Source of the DNA: Candidatus Dormiibacterota bacterium
GTDB lineage: Bacteria > Chloroflexota > Dormibacteria > Aeolococcales > Aeolococcaceae
DNA length: 37,441 nucleotides
Direction: 5' to 3'
Assembly: GCA_003153125.1 (NCBI GenBank)
Contig: PLWW01000074.1
Span: forward strand, 1,789-39,229
Every line of letters begins with the position of its first letter. Within the stretch, counting starts at the first letter, position 1. Both the position numbers and the translations under genes were made by a program. Of the stretch, positions 10,513 through 18,509 are shown in pieces. The notes below the pieces were generated by a model. It worked only from the letters and a program-made list of their open reading frames with translations, made no database searches and was not told where the DNA came from.

Positions 10513-10600
10513 TGGGCTGCAACTTCAATGCGGCCGAGCCGTCAACGAGGCGTTGCCGTCCGTTGCAGCCTCCGACCAGCGCTCCTGGGCGGGGAAGGCG

Positions 10601-11665
10601 TCAGGCGGCGATGGCGACGAGCTCGTGGGCGGCGGTGGTTTCAGCCTGGGCCACCTCGGCGATGGCGGGTGCGGCCTCACGCCTGCGATGCCGCATCCAC
10701 AGCCCGGCGCCGACGATCCCGAAGGGCAGCATCTGGACATCGACGAGCACGGCCATGGCGGCGGCGTGGCCCGAGGTCACCCCGGCGTGGGTCAGCATGC
10801 CCACCAGCACGCCCTCACGGATGCCGAGACCGTTGACCGAGAAGGGGGTCAGGGTGGCCACCAGCGTGACCGGGATGGCCACCGCGAAGACCGTCCAGCT
10901 GACGTCGACACCGATGGCTCGGGCGAAGATGTCGAGGGCGAGGATGTTCACCCCCCAGCCGGCTGCCCCGACCACGATGCACTGGATGATGGCGTGGGGG
11001 TGGCGGCGGTAGCCCGAGAAGGTCTGGGCGAAGGAGTGGATGGTGCGCACGAAGGCCCTCGAGCTGCGCTCGAGGAAGTGGCGGCCCACGAGCCGGTCCG
11101 CGGCCAGGGCGGCCATCCAGGCAAGCACCATGACGGCGGCGAACACGCAGGCTCCGATCAGCGAGCCGATGCCAATCCAGCCGCGCAGCAGGACGGCGGC
11201 GGCGAGGCCCCAGAAGGCCATGCCCATGGTCCCCGCCATGCGGCTGCCGGCCAGGGAGGCGAGGATCTTGCCGTGCCCGACAATCTTGCCCATCTCGACG
11301 GTGCGCATCGCGTCACCGCCGACGCCGGCGGGAAGCAGCTGCGCGAAGAAGAGGCTCTGAAGGTAGGAGGATGACAGGCGCTGCCAGCTGAAGAGGTGGT
11401 GGTGCTGGTGACCCTCGGCGTGGCCGATCGGGTTGCGCACCCCGAGCCCCGCGCTGCTGCGCAGAAGCACTCCCCACTCGAAGACCGAGGCCAGGCACGC
11501 GACGGCGGTGAGGGCCAGCGCCAGGGCGGCCCAGCGCCAATCGGCGCCCATCAGGCTGCGACCCGCCTTGCCCATGTCCACGTTGTGGACGAGGAAGGCG
11601 ATGCCTGCGAGGGTGCCACCGATGCGCAGCCACTTCGACCGCAGCACGGCGCGCGCACAAGTCAT
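10601..11665 (-). CDS. Flippase-like membrane protein (LPG synthetase/AglD transmembrane family)
   Basis: Integral membrane protein of 354 residues with about eight hydrophobic segments, belonging to the UPF0104/lysylphosphatidylglycerol-synthetase transmembrane family. Near the C-terminus it has the family motif in PFSVNGLGIREGVL. The soluble aminoacyl-transferase domain of MprF is absent, so it is not a full LPG synthase; stand-alone members are thought to move lipids or lipid-linked sugars across the membrane. A GTG at 11677 is possible, but ATG 11665 has AGGAG 6-7 nt upstream and is preferred. No glycosyltransferase gene is adjacent, so the cargo is unknown. Confidence 0.8.
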   Translation of the reverse strand: MTCARAVLRSKWLRIGGTLAGIAFLVHNVDMGKAGRSLMGADWRWAALALALTAVACLASVFEWGVLLRSSAGLGVRNPIGHAEGHQHHHLFSWQRLSSSYLQSLFFAQLLPAGVGGDAMRTVEMGKIVGHGKILASLAGSRMAGTMGMAFWGLAAAVLLRGWIGIGSLIGACVFAAVMVLAWMAALAADRLVGRHFLERSSRAFVRTIHSFAQTFSGYRRHPHAIIQCIVVGAAGWGVNILALDIFARAIGVDVSWTVFAVAIPVTLVATLTPFSVNGLGIREGVLVGMLTHAGVTSGHAAAMAVLVDVQMLPFGIVGAGLWMRHRRREAAPAIAEVAQAETTAAHELVAIAA

Positions 11666-11689
11666 GACTCTCCTCACGCTGCCATTGAA

Positions 11690-11699
11690 ACACCGGTGT
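11690..11699. repeat. Palindrome ACACCGGTGT upstream of the flippase-like gene
   Basis: A perfect 10-bp palindrome lying 25 nt before ATG 11665, in the 137-nt gap between dnaB and the flippase-like gene. Its position fits an operator or a start-proximal hairpin; no binding protein can be named. Confidence 0.3.
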
Positions 11700-11740
11700 A
11701 CCGCGCCCGTCTGTCCGTCGGCGCTCCGTCACCCTTCCTA

Positions 11741-11751
11741 ACGGTGACCGT
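11741..11751. repeat. Inverted repeat ACGGT-G-ACCGT upstream of the flippase-like gene
   Basis: A perfect 5-bp inverted repeat around one base. It overlaps a TTGACG hexamer (minus strand, 11749-11754) that resembles a -35 box. A matching -10 box at normal spacing was not found, so a promoter-operator reading is tentative. Confidence 0.3.
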
Positions 11752-11802
11752 CAACAAAGAGTGACGCTTCGCGCGGCATGGTGCCCCTGTGCCTCGTGAG
11801 AA

Positions 11803-13176
11803 CTACTCGTCGTGGGGGTAGGGCTCGCGGAACGTCGTCTGCTCGGCGTTGAAGATCAGCTGGATGTCGCCGGTCGGCCCGTTGCGGTTCTTGGCGACGA
11901 TCAGCTCGGTCTGGGCCTTGTCGACGTCCTGCTTGTGCATCCCCTCGCGGTAGAGGAACAACACCACGTCTGCGTCCTGCTCGATGGCGCCGGAATCGCG
12001 CAGGTCGGACAGCTGCGGACGCTTGTCGGGTCGCTGCTCGCTGGCGCGGGACAGCTGCGACAGGGCCAGCACCGGCACCTCAAGCTCCTTGGCCACGGCC
12101 TTCAGCCCCGCTGAGATGTCGGTCACCTCCTGGACGCGGGATTCCTGGCGGCCGCCCTGCATCAGCTGGAGGTAGTCGATGATCACCAGGCCGATCTTGT
12201 GCTGCGCCTTCATGCGCCGAGCCCGGGCCCTCAGCGTGGCGATCGACAGGCGCGGCGTGTCGTCGATCCACAGCTCTGCCTGGGTCAGCTTGTCCATGGC
12301 GGCGGCGATGCGTTGGAAGTCGAGCTGGCTGGCGTTGCCGGAGCGGAGCACGTGGGAGTTGACCATCGCCTCGCTGCAGATCAGCCTCTGCGCCAGGGCC
12401 TGCCTGCTCATCTCGAGAGAGAAGATGGCCACGGGGACGCGGGCCAGGACGGCAGCGTTGCGCGCGATGTTGAGCGCCAGCGACGTCTTGCCCACCGAGG
12501 GGCGGGCCGCGAGGATGACCAGCTCCTGGGGCTGGAGGCCCTGGGTGAGCCCGTCGAGGCGCGCGTAGTTGGTGCGGACGCCGTTGATGAGCTCCTTCTT
12601 CTGGAGGCGCTCCTCGAGCAGCTCCCAGGTGTCGTGGACGAGCTTGGCGATGTGTGTGGCTTCCTGGCCGCGGCGGGCCTGGCTGATCTGGAAGATCTCC
12701 TGCTCGGCCAGCTCGATGGCGTCCTCCGCAGGCACCGCGTTGTCGAAGCCGAGGCGGGCCACCTCGCCGCCGACGCCGATCAGCTTGCGGCGCAGCGAGT
12801 GGTTGATGACGATGCCCGCCCAATGGCGGACGGACGCCGCGGTGGGCACCTCGAGGGTGAGCTCGGAGATGTAGTCGAGTCCGCCCGCCCGGCCCACGCT
12901 GGAGCTGCGTTCCAGCTGGGACTGCAGCGTCACCTCGTCGATGGGGTCGCCACGGTCGGCGAGGGCGGTGGCGGCCCGGTAGATGAGCGAGTGGCGCTCG
13001 GCGTAGAAGTCGCCGGGCTCGAGGATGTCGCGGATCTCGGCGATCGAGGCCTGGTCGATCATCAGCGAGCCGAGGACGGCGCGCTCGGCGCCGAGGTCGT
13101 GGGGCGCGATCCGCCCCGAGGTCACGGCCGTCCCGGTGAGGTTGACGGCGGCATCGGAGGCCGGATAGGTGCTCAT
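11803..13176 (-). CDS. dnaB: Replicative DNA helicase DnaB
   Basis: Hexameric 5'-3' replicative helicase of 457 residues. The N-terminal primase-interacting domain occupies about 20-120. The RecA-like motor has Walker A RPSVGKT (225-231), FSLEMS (252-257) and Walker B IDYLQLM (333-339), and the C-terminus holds the arginine-finger region around DLRDSGAIEQDAD. No intein is present, although DnaB is a frequent intein host. ATG 13176 overlaps the rplI stop codon (ATGA). The gene order rplI-dnaB is conserved in many bacteria, which supports the call. Confidence 0.97.
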   Translation of the reverse strand: MSTYPASDAAVNLTGTAVTSGRIAPHDLGAERAVLGSLMIDQASIAEIRDILEPGDFYAERHSLIYRAATALADRGDPIDEVTLQSQLERSSSVGRAGGLDYISELTLEVPTAASVRHWAGIVINHSLRRKLIGVGGEVARLGFDNAVPAEDAIELAEQEIFQISQARRGQEATHIAKLVHDTWELLEERLQKKELINGVRTNYARLDGLTQGLQPQELVILAARPSVGKTSLALNIARNAAVLARVPVAIFSLEMSRQALAQRLICSEAMVNSHVLRSGNASQLDFQRIAAAMDKLTQAELWIDDTPRLSIATLRARARRMKAQHKIGLVIIDYLQLMQGGRQESRVQEVTDISAGLKAVAKELEVPVLALSQLSRASEQRPDKRPQLSDLRDSGAIEQDADVVLFLYREGMHKQDVDKAQTELIVAKNRNGPTGDIQLIFNAEQTTFREPYPHDE

Positions 13177-13619
13177 TGCGCGGCGACGACGACGCGCAGT
13201 GTCTCACTCACCTCCGTGTGCAATTGGACCGTGACCTCGTGGGGACCGAGTGACTTGATCGGCGGCTCGACGGCGATCTTCCGCTTGTCGATGTCGAGGC
13301 CGGCCTCACGCTTCAGCTGTGTGGCGATGTCGGCGTTGGTGACCGAGCCGAACAGCCTGCCGCTGTCCCCGGTCTTGGCGTAGATGGTGACGGTGAGCTT
13401 CTTCAGCCGTGCCGCCGTCTCGCGCGCCTCGGTCAGCGCCTTTTCAACGCGTCGTCGCGTCGCCTCCTCGCGGCGCTTGATCTGCTCGACGACTCGATCG
13501 TCGGCGACGACCGCAAGCCGCTTGGGGAACAGGAAGTTGCGTGCGTAGCCCGGCGACACCTCCCTGACGTCGCCGGCCCTGGCTGTCCCCGCGACCTCCT
13601 TGACGAAGAGCACCTTCAC
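13173..13619 (-). CDS. rplI: 50S ribosomal protein bL9
   Basis: Large-subunit ribosomal protein of 148 residues, the normal length. The N-terminal 23S-binding domain is clear: MKVLFVKEVAG, then SPGYARNFLFPKRLA (22-36). A long connecting helix rich in Arg, Glu and Ala follows, then the C-terminal domain. It starts with ATG 13619 inside the stop region of the DUF1232 gene and ends overlapping the dnaB start, so three genes are translationally coupled. The usual partners rpsF, ssb and rpsR are not next to it here. Confidence 0.96.
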   Translation of the reverse strand: MKVLFVKEVAGTARAGDVREVSPGYARNFLFPKRLAVVADDRVVEQIKRREEATRRRVEKALTEARETAARLKKLTVTIYAKTGDSGRLFGSVTNADIATQLKREAGLDIDKRKIAVEPPIKSLGPHEVTVQLHTEVSETLRVVVAAQ

Positions 13620-14056
13620 CTGCCAACCCCCGCGACGGGCTCGGCTTCCCTCGGCGACGCCGGCTCGCTGAATGCTGGTGGTGCCGAGGCCATGTCGTCG
13701 TGCTGGAAACGGCGCGTGAGGGCGGTGGCGATGCGCTCACCGTTGTGGACATCCTCGTCGAAAACGCTGCGTCCCTCGAGGATCTGCTGCTGCACGTCGG
13801 CGACGACGTCATCCGGGCAGGCGGCGATGAAGAGACGCATGGCCAGCAGGGTGAGGGCCAGCATGTCGATCTCGCCGACAAAAGGGATGACGGAAGGCAG
13901 GTCGATGAACGGGGTCACGATGACGCCAATTCCCGCCGCGAATGCCGCCTTGGTGCGCCGCGACACACGTGGATCGCGCATCAGGCAATAGGCGAGGCGC
14001 GCCCGCTTGGGGAGGTCGAGGGCGAAGCGCTTGAGGAAGCGCACTCGGCTCAGCAT
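13616..14056 (-). CDS. DUF1232 (YkvA-like) membrane protein
   Basis: Small protein of 146 residues of unknown function. Residues 20-85 match the DUF1232/YkvA pattern: a CLMRDPRVSRRTK segment, a hydrophobic stretch around IGVIVTPFIDLPSVIPFVGEID with the typical P-x-DLP arrangement, then a second hydrophobic helix. The C-terminal 35 residues are Pro/Ala/Glu-rich and probably disordered. It is the first gene of an operon with rplI and dnaB. TAGAAT lies 9 nt before ATG 14056, so it probably drives all three genes from a near-leaderless start. What it contributes beside replication and ribosome genes is unknown. Confidence 0.78.
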   Translation of the reverse strand: MLSRVRFLKRFALDLPKRARLAYCLMRDPRVSRRTKAAFAAGIGVIVTPFIDLPSVIPFVGEIDMLALTLLAMRLFIAACPDDVVADVQQQILEGRSVFDEDVHNGERIATALTRRFQHDDMASAPPAFSEPASPREAEPVAGVGR

Positions 14057-14065
14057 GGAGCGCGC

Positions 14066-14071
14066 ATTCTA
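14066..14071 (-). promoter_or_regulatory. -10 box TAGAAT of the DUF1232-rplI-dnaB operon
   Basis: TAGAAT on the minus strand ends 9 nt before ATG 14056. The same hexamer precedes the dehydrogenase gene on the other strand (6044-6049). Confidence 0.5.
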
Positions 14072-14101
14072 TCGCCCGCCGCCTCGCGGGCCGTCGAAGG
14101 C

Positions 14102-15493
14102 TCAGCCCTCGAGGAGCTCGGGACGCCGGGCCAACCAGTCGCGCGCCGCCACTGCGTCGTCGGGGGGGATGGCTCCCTCCAGCACCGCCTCCTCCAGGGC
14201 ACGGCCCACACGCCCCACCCACGGCCCCGGCCGACGCCCCCCGGCGAGCCGGACGATCTCGTCGCCGTCGAGCGGTTTGCGCATCTGTGAGAGCGCGCCG
14301 CCGGCGTCCAGGTGACGCATCCTCGCGTCGAGCTCTTCGATGTTGTCAGTGTCGGGGAACGACGACGCCCGGGTGTCGCCGCGCGCCAGGTCGAGGAGAC
14401 GGTCGCGCTGGTCGCCGACGGCGCGCACCAACCGTCGCACGGCGGTGTCGCTCCACTCGCCGGGGAGGTACTGGATAGGGCGGAGGTGATGGCGCACTAA
14501 CAGCACCACAGCAGCGATGACGTCGTTGCTGAAGCGCAGCCGCGTCAGCAGCGCCTTGCTGATGGCGGCGCCGATGGACGGGTGGTCGTAGAAGGTGTGC
14601 TTGCCGTGTTCGTCGATGACATGGGTGGGCGGCTTGCCGACGTCGTGGAGCAGGGCGGCAAGTCGCGTGACCACGTCGGCGGGCACGTCGGCGACGGTGT
14701 GGGCCGTGTGGTCGAACACGTCGTAGATGTGGAAGCCGCCCTGCTCCACGCCCACCATCGCCTCGAGCTCGGGAAACCAGACGGCGAGCAGGCCGCCGTC
14801 ACGGAGCAGGTCGAGCCCGTCGCGGGGGTGCTCGGCGACGAGCAGGCGGCGCAGCTCCTCTGCGACCCTCTCGGCGCTGAGGATCTCCGACCGCGACGCC
14901 ATCCGGGTCATCGCCGCGGTCAGCCCGGGGGCGGTGCCGAAGCCGAGCTGCGCCGCGAACCGCGCCGCCCGGAACATGCGCAGGGGGTCCTCGCCGAAGG
15001 TCTGTTCGGGGTCGAGAGGCGTGCGCAGGAGACCCCGGCGGAGGTCGTCGAGGCCGCGACCGGTGATGTCGAGGACACGGCCGTCGAGGGTCTGGCAGAG
15101 GGCGTTGACCGTGAAGTCGCGCCGCCAGATGTCCTCCTCCAGCGTGCCAGGACGGACGTCGGGCTTGCGCGAGGCGGCGTCGTAGCTCTCCGCCCGGGCG
15201 CGGACCACCTCCACGACGAACCCGGAGCCGCGCACCTGGCCCGTCCCGAAGCGCTCGAAGCGCTGCGGCGGCTGCCAGTGAAAGCGGCGCGCGACGGCGG
15301 CGAGCACGTCGGTGCCGTCGTCCCCGACGGCGAGGAGGTCGATGTCCTTGCCGGGGCGCCCGAGGAGGCGATCGCGGACGAAGCCGCCGACGAGGTACAC
15401 CTCGACCCCGGCCGCCTCGGCCGCCTCGGCGATCGACTCGATGAGCAGCTCCTCGGTGAGCGGCACCTTGTGCTCGCTGACCCCGACGCTCAC
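14102..15493 (-). CDS. cca: CCA tRNA nucleotidyltransferase with HD domain
   Basis: Class II enzyme that builds or repairs the 3'-CCA end of tRNAs; 463 residues. The nucleotidyltransferase head has GGFVRD (36-41) and the metal pair DID (50-52). The neck has RRDFTVNAL (124-132) and GEDPLRMFRAARFA (168-181). An HD domain follows with LLHDVGK (281-287). Poly(A) polymerases and A-adding enzymes share this layout, so strict CCA specificity is inferred. The frame is open 28 codons further upstream, but GTG 15493 is preferred: GGAGG lies 7 nt before it, and it overlaps the MFS stop codon by 4 nt (GTGA). Confidence 0.9.
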   Translation of the reverse strand: MSVGVSEHKVPLTEELLIESIAEAAEAAGVEVYLVGGFVRDRLLGRPGKDIDLLAVGDDGTDVLAAVARRFHWQPPQRFERFGTGQVRGSGFVVEVVRARAESYDAASRKPDVRPGTLEEDIWRRDFTVNALCQTLDGRVLDITGRGLDDLRRGLLRTPLDPEQTFGEDPLRMFRAARFAAQLGFGTAPGLTAAMTRMASRSEILSAERVAEELRRLLVAEHPRDGLDLLRDGGLLAVWFPELEAMVGVEQGGFHIYDVFDHTAHTVADVPADVVTRLAALLHDVGKPPTHVIDEHGKHTFYDHPSIGAAISKALLTRLRFSNDVIAAVVLLVRHHLRPIQYLPGEWSDTAVRRLVRAVGDQRDRLLDLARGDTRASSFPDTDNIEELDARMRHLDAGGALSQMRKPLDGDEIVRLAGGRRPGPWVGRVGRALEEAVLEGAIPPDDAVAARDWLARRPELLEG

Positions 15494-17283
15494 GCGACGC
15501 CCTCCACGAGACCGGTCTCGGCGCGGCCGCCGCCGCGGAGCAGGGCGACGGCCAGGACGGCGGCGAGCAGGGCGCACAGCGCCGCTCCCGTGAACACGAC
15601 GTGCAGCTCATCCACGATCGCGCCCGTCTCGAGGCTGTCGTAGGCGGCACAGCTGAGGGGGCTGCGGGGGCACAGAGAGGCGGGGCTGGGCAGCATCGAC
15701 TGCACACTGTAGAAACGGCGCAGCCCGATCGCTGTGAGCAGCGAGAGGCCGGCCAGCATCCCGACCATCCTGGCGGCCACCGTCAGCGACGCGGCCACGC
15801 CGTGCAGGGGTTGAGGGACGGCGCCGAGGATGGCCGCCGTGATGGGCACGACAGAGAGCCCGAAGCCCAGCCCGCAGCCTGCCAGAACCGGGTCGCTGGG
15901 ATGAAGCCAGCCAAGCCCGGCCAGGGGGTCGACCAGGGTGTGCGCTGTCCACCCGCTCATGACCACGAACATGAGCGCGCTGAGCAGCATGCCGGCGCCG
16001 GCGACGGTGCGGTGGCCGAGCCGTCCCACCAGCGCGCCGCCGATGAGCGCGCCGGCGGGGATGCCCACGAGCAGTCGCGCCAGCACCAGCGCTGCGGCGA
16101 CCTGCGAGGCGGCGCCTGCCGTGGCGCGCGCGAAGATGGGGACGTCGACGAGGGCCGCCATCAGCGCGGCTCCGACCGCGAGGTTGGCGGCGAGCGACCC
16201 GGTGGCCGCGCGGCTGCGCAGCGCGCGGAGGTCGATGAGCGGTTCTGGGGTGCGCAGTTCCCGGCGCACGAAGAGCGCGGTGAGCAACGCCGCGGCGGCG
16301 AGCAGCCCCGGCGCCGCTCCGCCGACCACCGCCCGCTGCGGGTCAGCCGAGGCGAACGAGACCACCACGCAGCCGAGGATCAGCGCCACCAGCACAGCCC
16401 CGGCCCAGTCGACGTGGCCCAGCCCGGTGGGGAGACCGCGCAGTGGCACCAGCGCTCGCACGGTGTCGGGGACGAGCACCTCGCGCACCACGAAGGCGAC
16501 GGCACTGAGCAGGGCAAAGAGAGCGATCGGTGAGGTGATCCCGGCGTCGCCGAGCAGCGGCGCGAATGCCGTTCCCACGGTCACGGAGTCGGCTAGCGCA
16601 GGAGGTGTGGTGACGGCGAGGACCGCGGCCAGCGCGCCGACGACCGCCAGCGCCAGGCCGGCACGATCGAAGCGACGCCCCGCAGCTTGGTCGCCGCGCT
16701 GGCGGCGCCGCCCGCGGCCGACCCCCGCCGCGACGACGGCCGCGAGCGGCACGTTGACGTAGAAGATTGCCCTCCACGTGCTCGCCGCCGTCAGCGCCGC
16801 ACCATACAACGGGCCGACGACGCTGCCGAACTCCTGCACCGCCCCGACGATGCCGAGGGGCACGCCGCGGCGGTGCGCCGGCCACAGGTCGGCGACCAAC
16901 GCCAGGGTGACCGGCACGAGCCCGCCTCCGCCCGCCCCCTGCAGGGTGCGGCCCACCACCACGGCGCCGAGGGTGTTCGCCGAGCCCGTCAGGATGGAGC
17001 CGGCCGCGAACACCACGAGGCACGCGCTGAGCACGGGTCCGCGCCCGTGCAGGTCGGACAGCCTGCCCAGCAGCGGCAGCACCGCCACGTAGCCGACCAG
17101 GAACCCGCTGATGATCGGCGTCGCCTCCTGGAGGTGAGCCAGGTCGACGCCGACCGAGCTCATGATCGACGGGAGGGCCACAACCACCACGTACGTGTCC
17201 GCGGCGCCGAGGAGCACGCCGGCGGTGGCGAAGCCCAGCCGGCGGCGGGCCCCCCGCGGGGCCTGCGCGGCGCCGACGGGCAC
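15490..17283 (-). CDS. MFS exporter, DHA2/P55-like, 14-helix type
   Basis: Proton-coupled exporter of 597 residues, long enough for the 14-helix DHA2 class. The first helix carries GAADTYVVVVALP, the DHA2 motif D1. Motif A is GRLSDLHGRGPV, and the motif C helix has GIVGAVQEFGSVVGPLYG. GTG 17283 is chosen as start because it lies one base after the stop codon of the preceding lipoprotein gene; the frame is open 19 codons further. The order LppX/LprG-family lipoprotein then MFS protein is that of lprG-Rv1410c (P55) in Mycobacterium tuberculosis, which exports triacylglycerides and lipoglycans. Without the neighbour it would be annotated as a multidrug exporter; lipid export is inferred from context. 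Confidence 0.85.
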   Translation of the reverse strand: MPVGAAQAPRGARRRLGFATAGVLLGAADTYVVVVALPSIMSSVGVDLAHLQEATPIISGFLVGYVAVLPLLGRLSDLHGRGPVLSACLVVFAAGSILTGSANTLGAVVVGRTLQGAGGGGLVPVTLALVADLWPAHRRGVPLGIVGAVQEFGSVVGPLYGAALTAASTWRAIFYVNVPLAAVVAAGVGRGRRRQRGDQAAGRRFDRAGLALAVVGALAAVLAVTTPPALADSVTVGTAFAPLLGDAGITSPIALFALLSAVAFVVREVLVPDTVRALVPLRGLPTGLGHVDWAGAVLVALILGCVVVSFASADPQRAVVGGAAPGLLAAAALLTALFVRRELRTPEPLIDLRALRSRAATGSLAANLAVGAALMAALVDVPIFARATAGAASQVAAALVLARLLVGIPAGALIGGALVGRLGHRTVAGAGMLLSALMFVVMSGWTAHTLVDPLAGLGWLHPSDPVLAGCGLGFGLSVVPITAAILGAVPQPLHGVAASLTVAARMVGMLAGLSLLTAIGLRRFYSVQSMLPSPASLCPRSPLSCAAYDSLETGAIVDELHVVFTGAALCALLAAVLAVALLRGGGRAETGLVEGVA

Positions 17284-17284
17284 G

Positions 17285-17968
17285 TCAGCCGGCGGGGGGC
17301 GTGATCGCCACGTTCTCGCCGTACTTGTCAAGAACAACAATGAACGTGCTCGGGTGTGCCTTGTCGAAGAAGGGGCCGACCAGGGTCACACGGCGGAGCT
17401 GGTGGGTGGTGGCGTCGACGCCGATGGTGGCCTGCACCTGCTGTGACGAGTCGGCACTGGTGAGCAGGGCGGCGACGAGCGTCCCGGGGATCGAGCATCC
17501 CACCTCGTCGAGCTGCTCGCCGTCGAGCCTGTCGGCGTCCCGTGTCGCCGCCCCGGTGCAGGCGGTGATCAGGCTGGAGAGCCCGTGGGCGGGGTCGAGC
17601 AGCTGGGCCGGGTCGCCGAACCCGTAGGTCGACGGGTCGGCCCTGGTGTAGCCGGCGGCAAGCGGCGTCTGCGCGTAGAACACGCCGCCGGTGGAGACGA
17701 CATTGACGGTCAGGGGAAAGCCGCCGACGAGCACGCTGAGGCTGCCCGCGAAGCCGCTGGGGCGGAGCGCGTCGCCGCTGCCGCCGGTGATCAGCGGTCC
17801 CGTCCCGGTCACGCCCTGGCTGGTCAGTGTGAAGTGAACCGCTGATGCCGAGTCGATGGTCTTCTTGGCGTCGCGCAGAACCTGGGCGGGATCGACGGGC
17901 GCCGATCCGCACCCGGCGAGGGCGGCCACCGTCGCGACGATGACGACCAGACCCCGGGCGCCACGCAC
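17285..17968 (-). CDS. LprG/LppX-family lipoprotein
   Basis: Secreted lipid-binding-type lipoprotein of 227 residues. The signal peptide is short, with a hydrophobic core and lipobox ALAGC, so Cys20 would be lipid-modified and anchor the protein outside the membrane. The mature part (KKTIDSASAVHFTLTSQG, a repeated beta pattern, and GQ-type turns in the last third) resembles the LppX/LprA/LprF/LprG fold, a half-barrel with a hydrophobic cavity. GTG 17968 is chosen because GGGAGGGG precedes it and the signal peptide begins there; the frame extends far upstream without protein-like content. It is the first gene of an operon with the MFS exporter and cca. Confidence 0.75.
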   Translation of the reverse strand: MRGARGLVVIVATVAALAGCGSAPVDPAQVLRDAKKTIDSASAVHFTLTSQGVTGTGPLITGGSGDALRPSGFAGSLSVLVGGFPLTVNVVSTGGVFYAQTPLAAGYTRADPSTYGFGDPAQLLDPAHGLSSLITACTGAATRDADRLDGEQLDEVGCSIPGTLVAALLTSADSSQQVQATIGVDATTHQLRRVTLVGPFFDKAHPSTFIVVLDKYGENVAITPPAG

Positions 17969-17997
17969 GCGACCCCTCCCTCTGTGACCTGCGGGGC

Positions 17998-18003
17998 AGT
18001 ATA
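17998..18003 (-). promoter_or_regulatory. -10 box TATACT of the lipoprotein-MFS-cca operon
   Basis: TATACT on the minus strand is a strong -10 match. It lies 29 nt before GTG 17968 and leaves room for the GGGAGGGG ribosome-binding site, so unlike its neighbours this operon has a normal leader. Confidence 0.55.
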
Positions 18004-18025
18004 GACAGCGTTCCGCACGCCACTC

Positions 18026-18031
18026 GATACT
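18026..18031 (+). promoter_or_regulatory. -10-like box GATACT of csaA, leaderless type
   Basis: GATACT is followed by 6 nt and the GTG at 18038. It lies 22 bp from the divergent TATACT box, so the two promoters are almost back to back and may compete. Confidence 0.4.
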
Positions 18032-18037
18032 GCCGCT

Positions 18038-18391
18038 GTGACCGAGTCCCCGGCCGCCCCTATCTCCGCACAGCACTTCTTCGACGTCGACATCCGCGTC
18101 GGCCGCGTGCTGGAGTGCGAGACGTTCGCGCAGGCGCGCCGGCCCGCCTACCGGATGGTCATCGACTTCGGGGAGCTTGGGCAGCGGCGGTCCTCCGCGC
18201 GTCTCACCGACCTGTACGCGCCCGACGAGCTCGTCGGCACGCTGGTGGTCGCCGTCGTCAACCTGCCGCCGCGCCAGGTCGGGCCGCTGCCCAGCGAGGT
18301 CCTTGTCCTCGGTGCCTACGTGCAGGGAACGCCGGCTGTGGCCCTCCTCCGCCCCGATGGCGACTGCCGGCCCGGCGACCGCATCGGCTGA
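18038..18391 (+). CDS. csaA: CsaA-like tRNA-binding-domain protein
   Basis: Cytoplasmic protein of 117 residues consisting of one EMAP/Trbp111-type OB fold. The pattern FFDVDIRVGRVLECETFAQARRPAY (residues 14-38), then a conserved SSARLTD segment and a PSEVLVLGA stretch near the C-terminus, match CsaA. CsaA is described in Bacillus subtilis as a chaperone that binds SecA and precursor proteins; the same fold binds tRNA in Trbp111, so either role is possible. The start is GTG 18038. It is monocistronic or followed by an unrelated membrane protein with its own promoter. Confidence 0.88.
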   Translation: MTESPAAPISAQHFFDVDIRVGRVLECETFAQARRPAYRMVIDFGELGQRRSSARLTDLYAPDELVGTLVVAVVNLPPRQVGPLPSEVLVLGAYVQGTPAVALLRPDGDCRPGDRIG

Positions 18392-18470
18392 CCGCCATCC
18401 GCGCGGCCAGAGCGATCGCGCGCGGGTGTCGCGGATGGGCCGGCGCCGCACGGCAACGGGACCGGGGACG

Positions 18471-18476
18471 TACAGT
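18471..18476 (+). promoter_or_regulatory. -10-like box TACAGT upstream of the unknown membrane protein
   Basis: TACAGT lies 33 nt before ATG 18510, and GGGAG (18498-18502) stands 7 nt before that ATG. This gives a conventional leader with ribosome-binding site. The rest of the 119-nt gap after csaA shows nothing further. Confidence 0.35.
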
Positions 18477-18509
18477 GAGGAGCCCTTCCGCTCGCCTGGG
18501 AGACCCGAC

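Noticed and set aside
10601..11665. Calling the flippase-like protein a lysylphosphatidylglycerol synthase
   Set aside because: The C-terminal aminoacyl-transferase domain that defines MprF is absent; only the transmembrane family domain is present.
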